The notes beneath the pieces were generated by a model. It worked only from the letters and a program-made list of their open reading frames with translations. It did no database searches and was not told the DNA's origin. A program made the position numbers and the translations under genes. Positions 9,581 to 20,707 of a DNA stretch of 64,000 nt are shown piece by piece. Position 1 is the first letter of the stretch, and each line of letters opens with the position of its first letter. The DNA is taken from the NCBI RefSeq assembly GCF_019320115.1, contig NC_089591.1, forward strand, positions 20,748,502 to 20,812,501, in the 5' to 3' direction. This DNA is from Miscanthus floridulus. Lineage: Eukaryota; Streptophyta; Magnoliopsida; Poales; Poaceae.

Positions 9581-12500
9581 TGTAACACCCTAGGTGTTAG
9601 GCTTACATAATTTGACTTGCATTGCATGAGCATGAGCATCAAGCATTCATATTTAAGCTTTTACATTTAAAACATGTGATTGAAACATATGAAACATGTT
9701 TGTTATTTTATGTTTCTTTGTATATATGCATATGATCATGAGTGAATACATGTAAATGGTTGATGTGAGTCACTAAAACATCTTAGCTACACTTAGGATG
9801 ACTAATGGAACATTGTTCATGAAGATCACTTTATCTAATCAAGTCCTTAAGTGATGCTATGTATGTTGACCTAGAAAGTGAAATGTGTAACCAATGTATG
9901 AAATGTTTGTGTGACCTTATGAATAGCTTAAACATGTTTAGAATGTCATTATGAACAACTTTGGTATTCATGACTAAGGCTAATTTGGTCACTAAGTCAT
10001 AGTTCAAGTGTTAGTCATCATTTGAATGTAGTAGTTTGACCTAGTTTGAACGATATGGTAGAGACTTTGCATGGATGTGTGCACTAAAGCAAAGTTGTAG
10101 TATTTGATGAGAGGAACAACTTTCATTTTTGGGTCAAGAGCAAATTAGGTGCATAACTTAGTCTTTTTGAGCTCACAAGATTCAACATTTTGCTGTTTTT
10201 TCAAAATCAAAAATTTCGTTAAGTCATTTTCGACTGACAGTGTGATGAGCTCAACTTTGGGCTGATTTTACTCCCTAACTGGTGCAGATTAGGAGAAGGT
10301 TTCTTAAGCATTTTTGTAGCTGGTACTTAGAGCTACAGGTTTTGTTCAGTTGGTTTGCACTAAGGAGCTATGTATTAAGAGTTTGATCGCTAGCAAATCG
10401 CGTCGTCAGGCTGGGATCTTGGGTCTGATGGCCGAATCGGCTTGGCTTCGGTGGCCGACCGCTGCCAGAATGCGAACACCGTGTGGAGCCGGTGGAGGCC
10501 GCACATCACCGTTGCCCTGACCAGCCAGGCCATGCTAAGCCAGAGCGCGCCTTCAACCTCCCCAGCGCTCACCCGTGATGCCCCATGCTCCCATTTGCAT
10601 TTTCCTGCCTCCTTTGCTGTAGCGCTTGTCCGCAGCAGCCGCCATAGCGCCAAGCTCATCGCCGTTGCCTTGCCGGCCACCAAGCTTGCCCTGCATCGCT
10701 TCTCCACCACCGCAGCAACTCCACCACGATACCATCGTCCCACCACGCCTGCATTTCTCGCTAGCCGTGCATGGTAAGGCTTTCGTGCCGTGTTCGGCTT
10801 CGCCGATGTTCCGCCACCGTGGTCTGGCCAACTTCGACCACCGAGTACCACGTTTGAGTGCACAATAAGTTCACCATAGCCTGTAGACACTTGGCCAAGC
10901 CCTAGATCGAGTCATCACGGTCACCTCTGACGTATCGTCGTCGATCCACACCGCCGTGCCGCCATTGACGCCGTCGTCGTCGTTAGCGCTGGCAATAGGC
11001 CCAACTTAGTACCTCAATCGGTGCGCAAGGTCGCGGGGGTCACTGTAGTGTCGGTGCCGTCGCCGGAGAGGTCGTCGGCGGCAAGATAGCGCCGTTCCGT
11101 GCACTCCTCTATTTTTGCCTTCACTGACACGTGGGCCCGTCTGATGTGTGGGTCCCGACTGTCAGCAGCTCAGTCATGAAAGATAGTTCATTTATTTTTA
11201 GTTTTGTGTGCAACTTTGAAAAACAATAAGTTGAGCGGTAGAGATCCAAATCTTGTGAATCAAATTTTGTAGTGTTTCTTAGGAAGTTTAGTATTTTATA
11301 AAAATATGATATGTACAGTTCTGATATTTTTATTGGATATTTAAATGTGTTTAGATAAATGAGTTTTGAATGTTTACAATCTTGTAAATTAGATATCTTG
11401 AGCTAGAAAAATGATCAAATTGTGATTCTAATTTTGTTGGTTTTGTATTGACATATTCTAGCTAGGAAAAATATTAAGCTTGCTGTAAACTTGATTGAAA
11501 TATGATCTTTCTATTTATCTATTAATAAATGGTAATTTCTAAGGAAAATTATAGGGATAAAAATATGTAACATATTGATATGAAAAAAATTGTACAGTAG
11601 AACGGCATTAATATGAAGCAAGGAAAAATATAGAATCTGTTGTTTGGCACTTTTCTATAGGGTTTTCTATTTTCACTAAAATAACCCTTGCTAGCTTGTC
11701 ATTTTTGCATAGGATGTTATACATGTGCAAATGGTATTAACTTTTCACAGTAGCCTATTGGGAGCATTAGGAGTCTACTATAAATTTCTGAGAATTTATT
11801 GTGCGCATTTGGTGTATGTTTATTATTTACCGTAATTATTTAATTAAATTAATAAAGGCATTTAAGTAATTAAATTGGGGTTCACCATGATGTTTTCTAT
11901 GATTCTTGTGAGGCATAGCAACTGTTGATGTTCATAGTAAAGTGTAGAAGCCATTGATTATATGCAACTAACTAATTATCACTTTATAATTCAAATACAA
12001 GGCTGCATGTATAGTTTTGATTGTGTGGATGATTTCATATGGATAATGGTCTTTGCTGTAAAACTTGTTAATAACAAAGTTGTAGATAAGTTACTAATCT
12101 ACCTTGTGTTAAATTTTCACAGTCATAGGACTTATGGTTTTAGAGTTCTAGCTATTACAAGTTTGTTGTCCGACATGTTTACTTTCTGGACAGATTTGAT
12201 TGAATGATTTGTTTGCCCTATATAACTGTTGAATCATAGCAAGAGTCTTAAAAGAGGGTTGTAGACAATTTCTTAAGCTTTCCAAAATGTCCATAACCAT
12301 ATGATTTTGATGTATATAACTCTAGTTATGAGTAAAACAAGTAGCTGCTGTTTTGTGGTGTAGTAAATGAATTGTGGAAGTGTTTGATTAAGTAATCAAG
12401 AAGAGATATGCACCTACTCAGTAAAATGTGATGCACTTGTTATTACTTTAACACCATGCTATTAAGAATACTTACATGAATGCATTCATCATGTGTCATC

Positions 12501-14216
12501 ATACTATACTTGTCAGCATGTATGCATTCGTAATATCTTATGCCATATTCATGCATCTAGGATCGACAGATGAGATAACGTTGCTGGAATCCAACGAATA
12601 AGAGGAAGGGGACCAGCAGGAGATTTCTCAAGTTGCAGCTCCCGAAGAAGAGGAGTAGACCCCAGAAGAGCTTCTAGAGTGCCCTGACCACCGCCCAACT
12701 TCTTTTCTAAAAGGCAAGCCCCAGAGCATTCTAAGTCTCCCAGTGTTTTACAAAATATTACTTGAGTCTTTTATGATTGATGCATTAGGTTATAAGAATT
12801 GATTGAAACCACTTGATGCATATAATTTCCTTATCCAGAAATATACCTTTAACCCTATGTAGGTCCAGGATCAAATATATGCTTAGCCCAGCTTAGACCG
12901 GTAGAAGTCGGGTGATTTCCTGTCACCTGCTACGATATAGGTGGATACCAAAGCATAGTTGGCTATATTTGCTATCGTGGAAAAGAACCATGGGGTAAAA
13001 GTAAATGGAGGCTGGGCGGAGTCTATGGTAGGTTGACTCATGTGATTCTGTCTGTGCTGATTAAGGACCATACCATTATTAGACCTTTTGACAAGATTGA
13101 ACGCATGCCTATCACTTAGCTGGCTAGATAACTTGTTCCAACCGTGAAGCCGAGTAGCTCAACTCAAGCCAGACCCTGCTCTGTCAAAGTGTGCACTCTA
13201 GATGGTAATAAGGATGTGCGGGGAGCCAGACGTGAGCCCAAGGGTAGGCCAAGCCTAAACGTCCTGGCAGTTGGTTGTCCCTGATTGTGCGGCGCTGGGT
13301 GAACCCACGAAATATGTACTTGAGTTGTACCAAAAGTGACCTAAGGCGACTAATGATCTGGTCTACCTGGGTTTCTATTAGGAATTAATTCCTAGCTGGT
13401 TGAAATCGATTCGAATCGCCATCTCTCCCGGATAGTGAGAAACTTGGCTAGCTCCAGCATCGTAGTAATTGTATTATGGAATATGATGGTTCGGATAAAC
13501 ATGGAATTACTATACCTGCTATGGTTACTATCTTATGCTCTTAAAATGATGTATCACATGTTTGGCACAGGATAGTTGCTAATTTAGAGATGGATAGTTA
13601 TAATTAACTTGATTATGGAATTATAATTGTATAACTAAGTTAATCACTTTTTATGCAAATGTTGTCAAGCTACCTCCACTTATACAGCCTTGCATAATCC
13701 TTGGAATCAATTTATTTCTAGTTTTTGATGGGTAAGTCTAGCTGAGTACCTTCTCGTACTTAGGGTTTTATTCCCATTGTTGCAGATGGCACAATATATC
13801 ATGGATATTGCAAGAGTTGCTTCTATCCCACTATGGATAAGGAGTAAGCCTTGGGCAGGCTTCTTTACTAATCCCTCTATATGCTTTTGTGGACTGTGAT
13901 CGTATGTTGGCACTATATTAAACTATGTTGGCAAATGCTACTTTCGAACTTAATTTGCTTCCACTATTATCTATCAAACTTGGTTTGTAATAACATTATT
14001 TCATACTCTGATGATGGAAATGTATCTGCGAACTTTAAGTAATATGTGACATGTATGTTGAATCATGTATGATCTTGGTTGTTTGTGGATCATTTATCGA
14101 GACCCGTCGTGGTACTCGACAGACTACCGGGTTTATATGGGCTCAAGTATGACAGTGCGTCCGCTTGTGGGTTGCCATTGTACTTGTACTCTTATAAATT
14201 GGTCAGTTCTATGACA
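9581..14216 (+). mobile_element. Solo LTR of a large-LTR Gypsy element, copy a (4.6 kb)
   Basis: Runs from TGTAACACCCTAGGTGTTAG to AATTGGTCAGTTCTATGACA. The flanking pentamers are gctat (9576-9580) and gctgt (14217-14221), a target duplication with one change; the uninterrupted target is recognisable in S2 near 21310. No part of the sequence repeats at both ends, so this is one very long LTR, not an element with two short ones. A second copy is at 35069-40113. TGTAACACCC starts and multi-kilobase LTRs point to Tekay/Del-type Gypsy elements, but no coding sequence is present to confirm it. A GC-rich, CpG-rich block (about 10400-11160) precedes a long AT-rich part. The frames in the GC-rich block are not conserved in copy b. 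Confidence 0.75.
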
Positions 14217-14870
14217 GCTGTGCGAGAGGCGGCTAGGGCACAGCGCGGGCGAGCATGACGATAGCGCGGCGGCGCTGTTGTGGGAGTAGTGTGGACGTCG
14301 GGCATGGGTGCGGGATGAGATCGTGGCAACGTGGGCATGGCGGCATGGGAGCAGCGGCGTGATGCAGTGGGGAACAGCGGCACGCGGGCACTAGAGCAGG
14401 GTGGCACAAAGAGTGGTGGCGGATTCAACAGCTAGGGCTCTAGAGCGCGGCTCGAACGAGCGGTGGCGGTGATGTCAGCGTGGTTGCGGCCCTAGGTCAA
14501 ACGACGCGGCGTTATATGGGGTCCCCCGACGGATTGCAATAGGAAAGAAGAAAGTGTCCGTGATCCAAATGTTTTCTACTAACCGGACGCTCTGGTGGCA
14601 ACGACCGGACGCTGCCACCTAGAGTCCGGTCGACTCCAGAGAGGTCCAAAACCCCTGGAATTGTGACTGGACGCATCCGGTGAACCCCGACCGGATGCAG
14701 CCAGGTCCTCACTGCCTTGATCGCCTTCACTTGATCGGACACTAAAGCACCATCTGATCGGACGCTAAACAGAAGAGTCCGGTCACTCCATCGCAGCAGG
14801 TTCACCCCCTGTGAATTGACCGGATGTTGGACTTAAGAGTCTGGTGCAGCGTCCGGTGACTCTTTTTTCA
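14217..14870 (-). promoter_or_regulatory. Internal promoter-like region of S1 between pol and the env-like frame
   Basis: On the minus strand, a cluster of GACCGGACGC/GCGTCCGGTC motifs (14865 to 14577) is followed about 57 bp later by CCCATATAA (14520 to 14512) and then a GC-rich leader. The S2 copy has the same order (21785-21485, then CCCATATAA at 21427 to 21419). This mimics the LTR promoter layout. Function is inferred from the arrangement only. Confidence 0.4.
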
Positions 14871-15253
14871 GCAAATCTTCAAAGTCCTTCTTGCTTCCTG
14901 TTCCCAATCAAGTCCCAACTTCGATAAGATCCAAATAAACACCAATTGGGACTAATGTGAGTGACCTCTCTCAAACCCTCAATTTTTTTTAAAAATATTT
15001 TGCCTTAGGCTATAATTCTTTTTAAGAAAATAGGCAATAAGAGGGCAATTGAAGATAAACGACAAAGCAACATTCATGCATATGCAATGCAATACTTGAA
15101 AGTAAATCTAATTGCTTGTTAAGTTTGATCCAAGGTTAAGCTTCTTCACATGCTTTACGACGGTTATCTTAACCATGTTAGACAAGCCCTAAGTGCATTA
15201 CCATAAAGTAAACATGTTGTATATTACAATGCAATGCAAGGGACAACACAAGC
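14871..15253 (-). other. S1 spacer between pol and the palindrome cluster
   Basis: AT-rich and non-coding; homologous to 21791-22176 in S2 (shared ccttaggctataattc and aataggcaataagaggg). No frame was seen; probably the 3' UTR of the gag-pol transcript. Confidence 0.5.
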
Positions 15254-16274
15254 TCATTTTCTAGTGAAGTTACAAAAATCAAGAACATTTAGCTCATTCT
15301 GCAATCGACAAAAAGTTGCCTCATCTAGCGGTTTAGTAAAGATATCCACTAATTGATCCTCGGTCCTTACACCTTCTAATGAAATATCATTCTTTGCAAC
15401 ATGATCTCTAAGAAAGTGATGACAGATATCTATGTGCTTGGTGTGAGAGTGTTGAACCAAATTATTTGCAAGTTTTACCGCACTTTCATTGTCGCACAAA
15501 AGATGTACTTTTTCTAGAACTACACCACAGTCTAGCAAAGTTTGTTTCATATAAAGTATTTGTGCACAACAAGCACCTGTGATAATGTATTCCGCTTCGG
15601 CGGTGGACAAAGCCACACTATTTTATTTCTTAGAGGACCAAGACACAAGTGATCTACCAAGCAAATGGCATCCTCCAAATGTGGTTTTTCTATCAACTTT
15701 GCAACCGGCATAATCCGAATCGGAATAGCCAACTAATTCAAATATAGCTCCTTTGGGATACCAAAGGCCAATGCTTGGTGTGTGCTTAAGATACCTAAGG
15801 ATTCTTTTAACGGCAATCAAATGAGTTCCCTTAGGATTAGCTTAAAATCTAGCACACATACACACACTAAACATGATGTCAGGCCTAGATGCGGTTAAAT
15901 ATAACAAGCTACCAATCATAGAGCGGTAGAGAGTTTGATCACCGTGTTACCTCCCTCATCTAGGTCGAGATGTCCATTAGTTGGCATTGGTGTCTTGATT
16001 GGCTTACATTCATCCATCTTGAATCTCTTGAGAAGATCATTTGTATATTTCTCTTGAGATAAGAAAATCCCTTCTCTCATTTGCTTGACTTGAAAACGAA
16101 AAAAGAATGTAAGCTCTCCCATCATTGACATCTCAAACTCCTTCGACATCAATTCACCAAACTCTATGCAAGAATCTTCATTTGATGATCCAAATATGAT
16201 ATCATCAACATACACTTGGCAAATGAAGATATGTCCATCAAGCTTCTTGGTGAATAGTGTGGTGTCAACCTTCC
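15254..16274 (-). pseudogene. S1 pol, 3' part: end of reverse transcriptase and RNase H
   Basis: Joins to 29241 onward in the original element; the gap is the S2 insertion. From right to left it reads the RT active-site block MYVDDIIFGSSNEDS (YVDD present), the RT thumb (ILRYLKHTPSIGLWYPKGAI) and RNase H (SDSDYAG, ALSTAEAEYI, LLCDNESAVKLANN, TKHIDI), ending NFTRK at 15254. RNase H motifs with acidic residues are visible (DSDY, AEAEY, CDNES). It is broken into at least three frames (15254-15616, 15623-15820, 15916-16215). S2 interrupts it just before the YVDD block. Confidence 0.85.
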
Positions 16275-17781
16275 TAAAAGGATCAAGATGCCCAAGAGGG
16301 GGTGAATTGGGCTAATTCTAAATTTCTTTGGATTAATTAAGTCCTATGGTTAGCCCAATTAACCCCTTGTACCTAGAAAGTGTATCTATTGATCTACCAT
16401 ACAAAAGTTTAGCAACCTATGCTCCAATCCTACTCTAGCATGGCAATTCTATGAATGTAAATGACAAGAATTGAATTGATCAAAGTAAATGCTCAGAGTA
16501 AATAGAGAAGGAGGAACGCGGCGATGTTTTGCCGAGGTATCGGAGAGTCACCACTCCCCACTAGTCCTTGTTGGAGCACCCACGCAAGGGTGTAGCTCCC
16601 CCTTGATCCGCACAAGGATCAAGTGCTCTCTATGGTGTAGCTCCCCCTTGATCCACACAAGGATCAAGTGCTCTCTACGGGTTGAATCTTCGACACTCCG
16701 TCGCGGAGAATCACCCACAACCGCTCATAACTTGAGTTGGATCATCCACAAGCTCCGCCAGATAATCACCAAACTCCCAATCACCACCAAGCCATCTAGG
16801 TGATGGCGATCACCAAGAGTAACAAGCACGAACTCTCACTTGACCATGACAAGCCTAATGAGAATGGTGGATGCACACTTTGCTACTCTTGATCTCACTA
16901 ATGAGGGCTCTCTTTGGGATTCTGAAATCTTAATCACCTCACTAGGACCTGGCTCTTCTTGGCACTCTCAAAGGTGTTTCTCAGCTGTTGGAATGAGCAA
17001 AAGTACCCCCACACATGACTGGAGGAAGTATTTACAACCATGGCTGAAAAATGAACTGTTATGTGCTTCTGCGGGGTGACCGGACACTCCGGTCATGTTG
17101 ACCGAACGCTCTAGTCAGTTCTTCCTAAACTCTAGTTTTAAAATGTGACCGGATGCTGGACAACGTCCGGTCAACACTAACCAGACACGTCCGGTCGTGA
17201 TTTCCCCTCTCTGGAATCTTACTAGAGTCGACCGGACGCTGAGACTCAGCGTCCGGTCACTTCTGGATGACTTCACCTTGATCAAATAAACTGATCAAAC
17301 TCAACGCCAGCATCCGGTCAAACCAAAGCCAGCGTCCGATCAGCATTTGACCCTCCATTCACTTCCAACTCTCAATCATACGTGAATGAAGTTTGCTCCA
17401 ATGTATCTAAGGGCTTTTTAGGAGCTACCTAGTGCTAGGTTTAGCAAGTGTGCACCACACCTAACCCACTAGACTCTCCTAGGTCAAGCTACCTATCCAT
17501 ACCCCCCTTAATAGTATGGTCAAAGGAAAAACAAAGTCCTAAACTACTCTAAGTGTCTCTTCAATTCCAATCAACACTTAGAACTAGTCCATCCTTAACC
17601 TTATCGTCCATCCTTTAAAAACCAAAATGATTTCCATCATAGGGGCATGACCACCATGATAGCCCAATCAATCTCCATTATCGTGACCTAACTTAGTTGC
17701 CTCTGCAAAACACACGTTAGTCACAGTAATCATGTATTGTTATTAATCACTGAAACCCAACTAGGGGCCTAGATGCTTTCA
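16275..17781 (-). repeat. 3' LTR of S2
   Basis: 1507 bp. The left end reads TAAAAGGATC instead of TGAAAGGATC, so the terminal TG is lost by one G-to-A change. It holds a 45-bp tandem duplication (16591-16635 and 16636-16680) absent from the other three copies of this LTR, so it arose after insertion. The TATA box is mutated (TGTAAATA, near 17035). The partner LTR is at 27835-29240. Confidence 0.9.
17075..17345 (-). promoter_or_regulatory. Palindrome cluster in the S2 3' LTR with a perfect 14-bp-arm hairpin
   Basis: Contains at least six GACCGGACGC-type motifs in both orientations. Positions 17230-17258 form a perfect palindrome: arm GACCGGACGCTGAG, one spacer base, then its exact complement CTCAGCGTCCGGTC. 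The equivalents in the other LTRs (3188-3217, about 34746-34775, about 28688-28715) are the same hairpin with C/T or G/A changes. Confidence 0.6.
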
Positions 17782-18258
17782 ATCTGCCCCTTTTTGGTGA
17801 TTGATGACAATACCACCTTGAGTATGTGAAAGAGTTGAGGTTTTTAACATGCTTGGTTCTTATAAGCTTTTGTCAATAAGAACAAAAGAATTAGGCAAGC
17901 TTATATGACCCAAGCCAACATGATGTACTCAAAAGAAATGAAATAAGCATGAGTACAAGTAACAAAGCTCATTTGCATCGGAGTAAAACGTGGAAGCAAA
18001 GTAAATGAGCATAACACTAGTGATATGACATAAAAGATTCAAAGTAGAGAGCACACATGTCAAATATCATGATCGCATAGATATCACTACCACATAAATA
18101 TAGTTTGATGCATAAAAGTAGGCACACGAATGCATAATAGTGTATCACACATAAAAACCAAATATAATAGAATACTAAGCTCCTCCTAGATAAATAGTTG
18201 CTCCTCCTAAGTCTAACATACTCAATCCCTCTCCCCCTTTGGCGTCAAGCACCAAAAC
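17782..18258 (-). other. Polypurine tract and 3' non-coding region of S2
   Basis: The minus strand reads AAAAAGGGGCAGAT next to the LTR (17795 to 17782), a polypurine tract interrupted by one C. AT-rich non-coding text follows, alignable to 3760-4263 but with subfamily-specific differences. Confidence 0.65.
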
Positions 18259-20707
18259 CTAAGGGTCGGTCGGCGGGGCTGCAGCGGATGAGTCAGGCGC
18301 TAAGGTACAAGGAGCGAGCTGGAACTATGTGCCATCATCATCTTACCCTAAGCTCTGAGCTATCTGACCCTGTGTAGCTAGAAGAGATGCTAAAGCGGTC
18401 TAGGTTGGATTAGGGACTGGAGCAGCCATAGACTGTGCAGGTATCACAGAAGCAGGCGGCTCTGATGATGCAACAGAAGAAGGGAGCGTCTTTATAGTCC
18501 CGATAATAGGTGCAACTATAGAAGGACCTAGAACATGTAAATATGGCAGAGTAGGCTGCCCTATCAACTCACTGAAAGTCAATCCAAGGCTCCTAGAGAT
18601 TGAAGTATCTAGCACTAGCAGCGAAGAAGTCTAAGCCGGTGTGAAGCCTGTCTGAAAAGGTGTGAACTACGGGGCTAGCACTGGTGAGGCAAACCCCTAG
18701 GACACCTACTCTGTAGGTGAAGCAAACTATGATGGTGGCTATTCCTGACTCTGAAGCCCACTAGGCTATAAAGCTAGAGTCATAGAAGTGGTGGCAGGCT
18801 GACCAGGCTATGGCGGTGGAGCCCCAATAGCTGTCACAACATGCTGCATAAACCCAAGTAGCTGCTGCTGTATGAGAAGCTACTACTGATGGATGGCCTG
18901 TTGCTACTGCTATATAGCCTGATGCTGCTGCTGGATTGCCTGCTGCTGTCGCTGGAACTCATCCTGCCTAGTCTAAAATTGAGTAAAAGTGGCAGCTGTC
19001 TTCTAAGCCTAGCGAGCCTGATCCTGCCTCATTCGCTCAAGTATGACAAGTAGAGCAGGGTCTATCTGCGGTGCAGGTAGAGCTGAACTGGAACTACTAG
19101 CCTCATGGTTATGTTGATGTGGAGGCATCTAAGGATTAGGCTGGTAGTCATCATCTAAGCTATCACTTGGTCACTCACGACAATCCCCTCCTGCTGAGCA
19201 TCAAGCTGCTCCTCCTCTATAGCTGTTATGCTCCTGATGGTCTCATCCTACTGAGCTGTAGTCTCTAGCACCTCTAGATGTTGACTCGGCTAGCTGGGTG
19301 TCCTCACAGCACTATGACGGATCATCTGAGTCATGTTGTATGTAGGGAACTCTGTAGTAGCACCACTATACTCTACTAGCATCTGTGGTGGCCTCACATT
19401 AACTGCCCTATGGATCAAGAATGTAACCCAGTGAGCATATGGTAGCAGCCTGTGACCCCTAAACCCCTCTGCAATAGTATCCTCCATCTCTGATAGAAGG
19501 AGATCCCAAATGTTAAACATTGTCTGATGCATCAGAGAGTTCAGTAACCATAACTGTATGCGAGTCAAGCCCTCGCGATACCCCATCCTCGGAAGTAGTG
19601 TCCCCCTCATAATAGCATCCAACACTCTATCTGTAGGAGTGAGATCACTAGGTGTCCTACTCAACCCCTCACCGAATGGCTCTGTAAAACAATGGCAGAC
19701 TAGATCTATAGGGGGCACAAGACCGCCATGAGGGTGTCTAGGAGGCGTTGTCTATCCATAGCAAACCTCATGTAGCTAGACGGGCTGCTCCTAAAGTCTG
19801 AGTATCTCTCTGACCCTAGTGCTCGTCAGCTTGTAATCTCTGCCTTTGAATGCAAAGTGTATAAATCTGTGTTGCGGGTCAATCTAGAGTGTAGCATAAA
19901 ACTGATGGACCCAAGATGGAACATATAGGCCTGTCCATCGAAGTAAATCTATCAGCCCTGGCAGGTAAGCTAGGTAAGGGCGAATATGCTCTCCAGCTGC
20001 TGCTACAATGGTGTCAATGTTACACATCCTCTGAGATCTGAATACTACCCCACTGTTAAGATATGCATTATAAAAGTCTTCCTATAGTGGTGTGTAGAAA
20101 CCCTCTGAAGCACGCTCATGCCACCTCGGTGGAAACCACTACTCAAAGTCTACAAATCTAAGCTACTGAACCTGCTTGGTCGTGGTGGCCCTCAAATCCA
20201 AGTGTCACTAGAGTGGATCCTATGGTCTAGGCAGTGGGCGAGAACCCCTCCATTATGTCTCTGACCTTGGTGTGACTGGAGCACAGGTACAACCAGAGCG
20301 GCGAAGCTATGGCTGAGGTGCTTGCTCCCCCTCTGAGTCTGCTCTACTAGCTATGGCTGCTGCTATGACTCCCCATGAGACTGACTCTCATCAATAGCAA
20401 CACGTCGTCCTCCAACCATGACAGTCCTAGCTAGACCACCATGATGGTGCTCAACCTGCTCAAGTGCAGCCCACATAGATGGAGAGAGCTGATCTGCAAT
20501 GACAAGACCACTCTAAGCACCTCCTCTCTCTGTGCATTCTGCGGCCTCTATAACTATGGTTGCTCTCACTATATCTATATCAGGGTACTTGCGCTTCCTT
20601 GATGCTAGCTTCTTTGTCGCCTTGCCTTTCGCATCTGTAGGCTAGCGAGGTGGGGGCCTCGGATCCTTATCACTGGGACCACCTTCGACATTCTTGACAT
20701 GAGCCAT
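18259..20707 (-). pseudogene. Sirevirus third ORF in the env-like position (S2 copy)
   Basis: Full-length counterpart of 4264-6707: ATG at 20707, stop TAG at 18259-18261, about 815 codons. The best-preserved block is 19290-19718, 142 residues without a stop, including PPIDLVCHCFTEPFGEG, TLLPRMGYREGLTRIQLWLL, RGHRLLPYAHWVTFLIHRAV and EFPTYNMTQMIRHS. The N-terminus is basic (KGKATKKLASRKRKYPD) and the C-terminus carries a Gln tract (about 18855-18960) and Pro-rich text. No hydrophobic membrane span is evident. S1 and S2 agree over the whole length, so this is a genuine conserved third frame and not chance. Its product is unrecognised beyond the env-like position. At least one TAG, near 18976, is shared with S1. 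Confidence 0.6.

Noticed and set aside
10390..10890. 166-residue minus-strand frame in the 4.6-kb solo LTR
   Set aside because: GC-rich LTR sequence with long frames on both strands and no conservation in the second copy.
14192..14805. Two Pro/Ala-rich and Arg-rich minus-strand frames (14192-14428, 14512-14805)
   Set aside because: They span the solo LTR boundary or the palindrome cluster and have no counterpart in S2.
17075..17345. CRISPR-like look of the repeated GACCGGACGC motif
   Set aside because: Repeat length, irregular spacing, both orientations and position inside plant LTRs exclude a CRISPR array.
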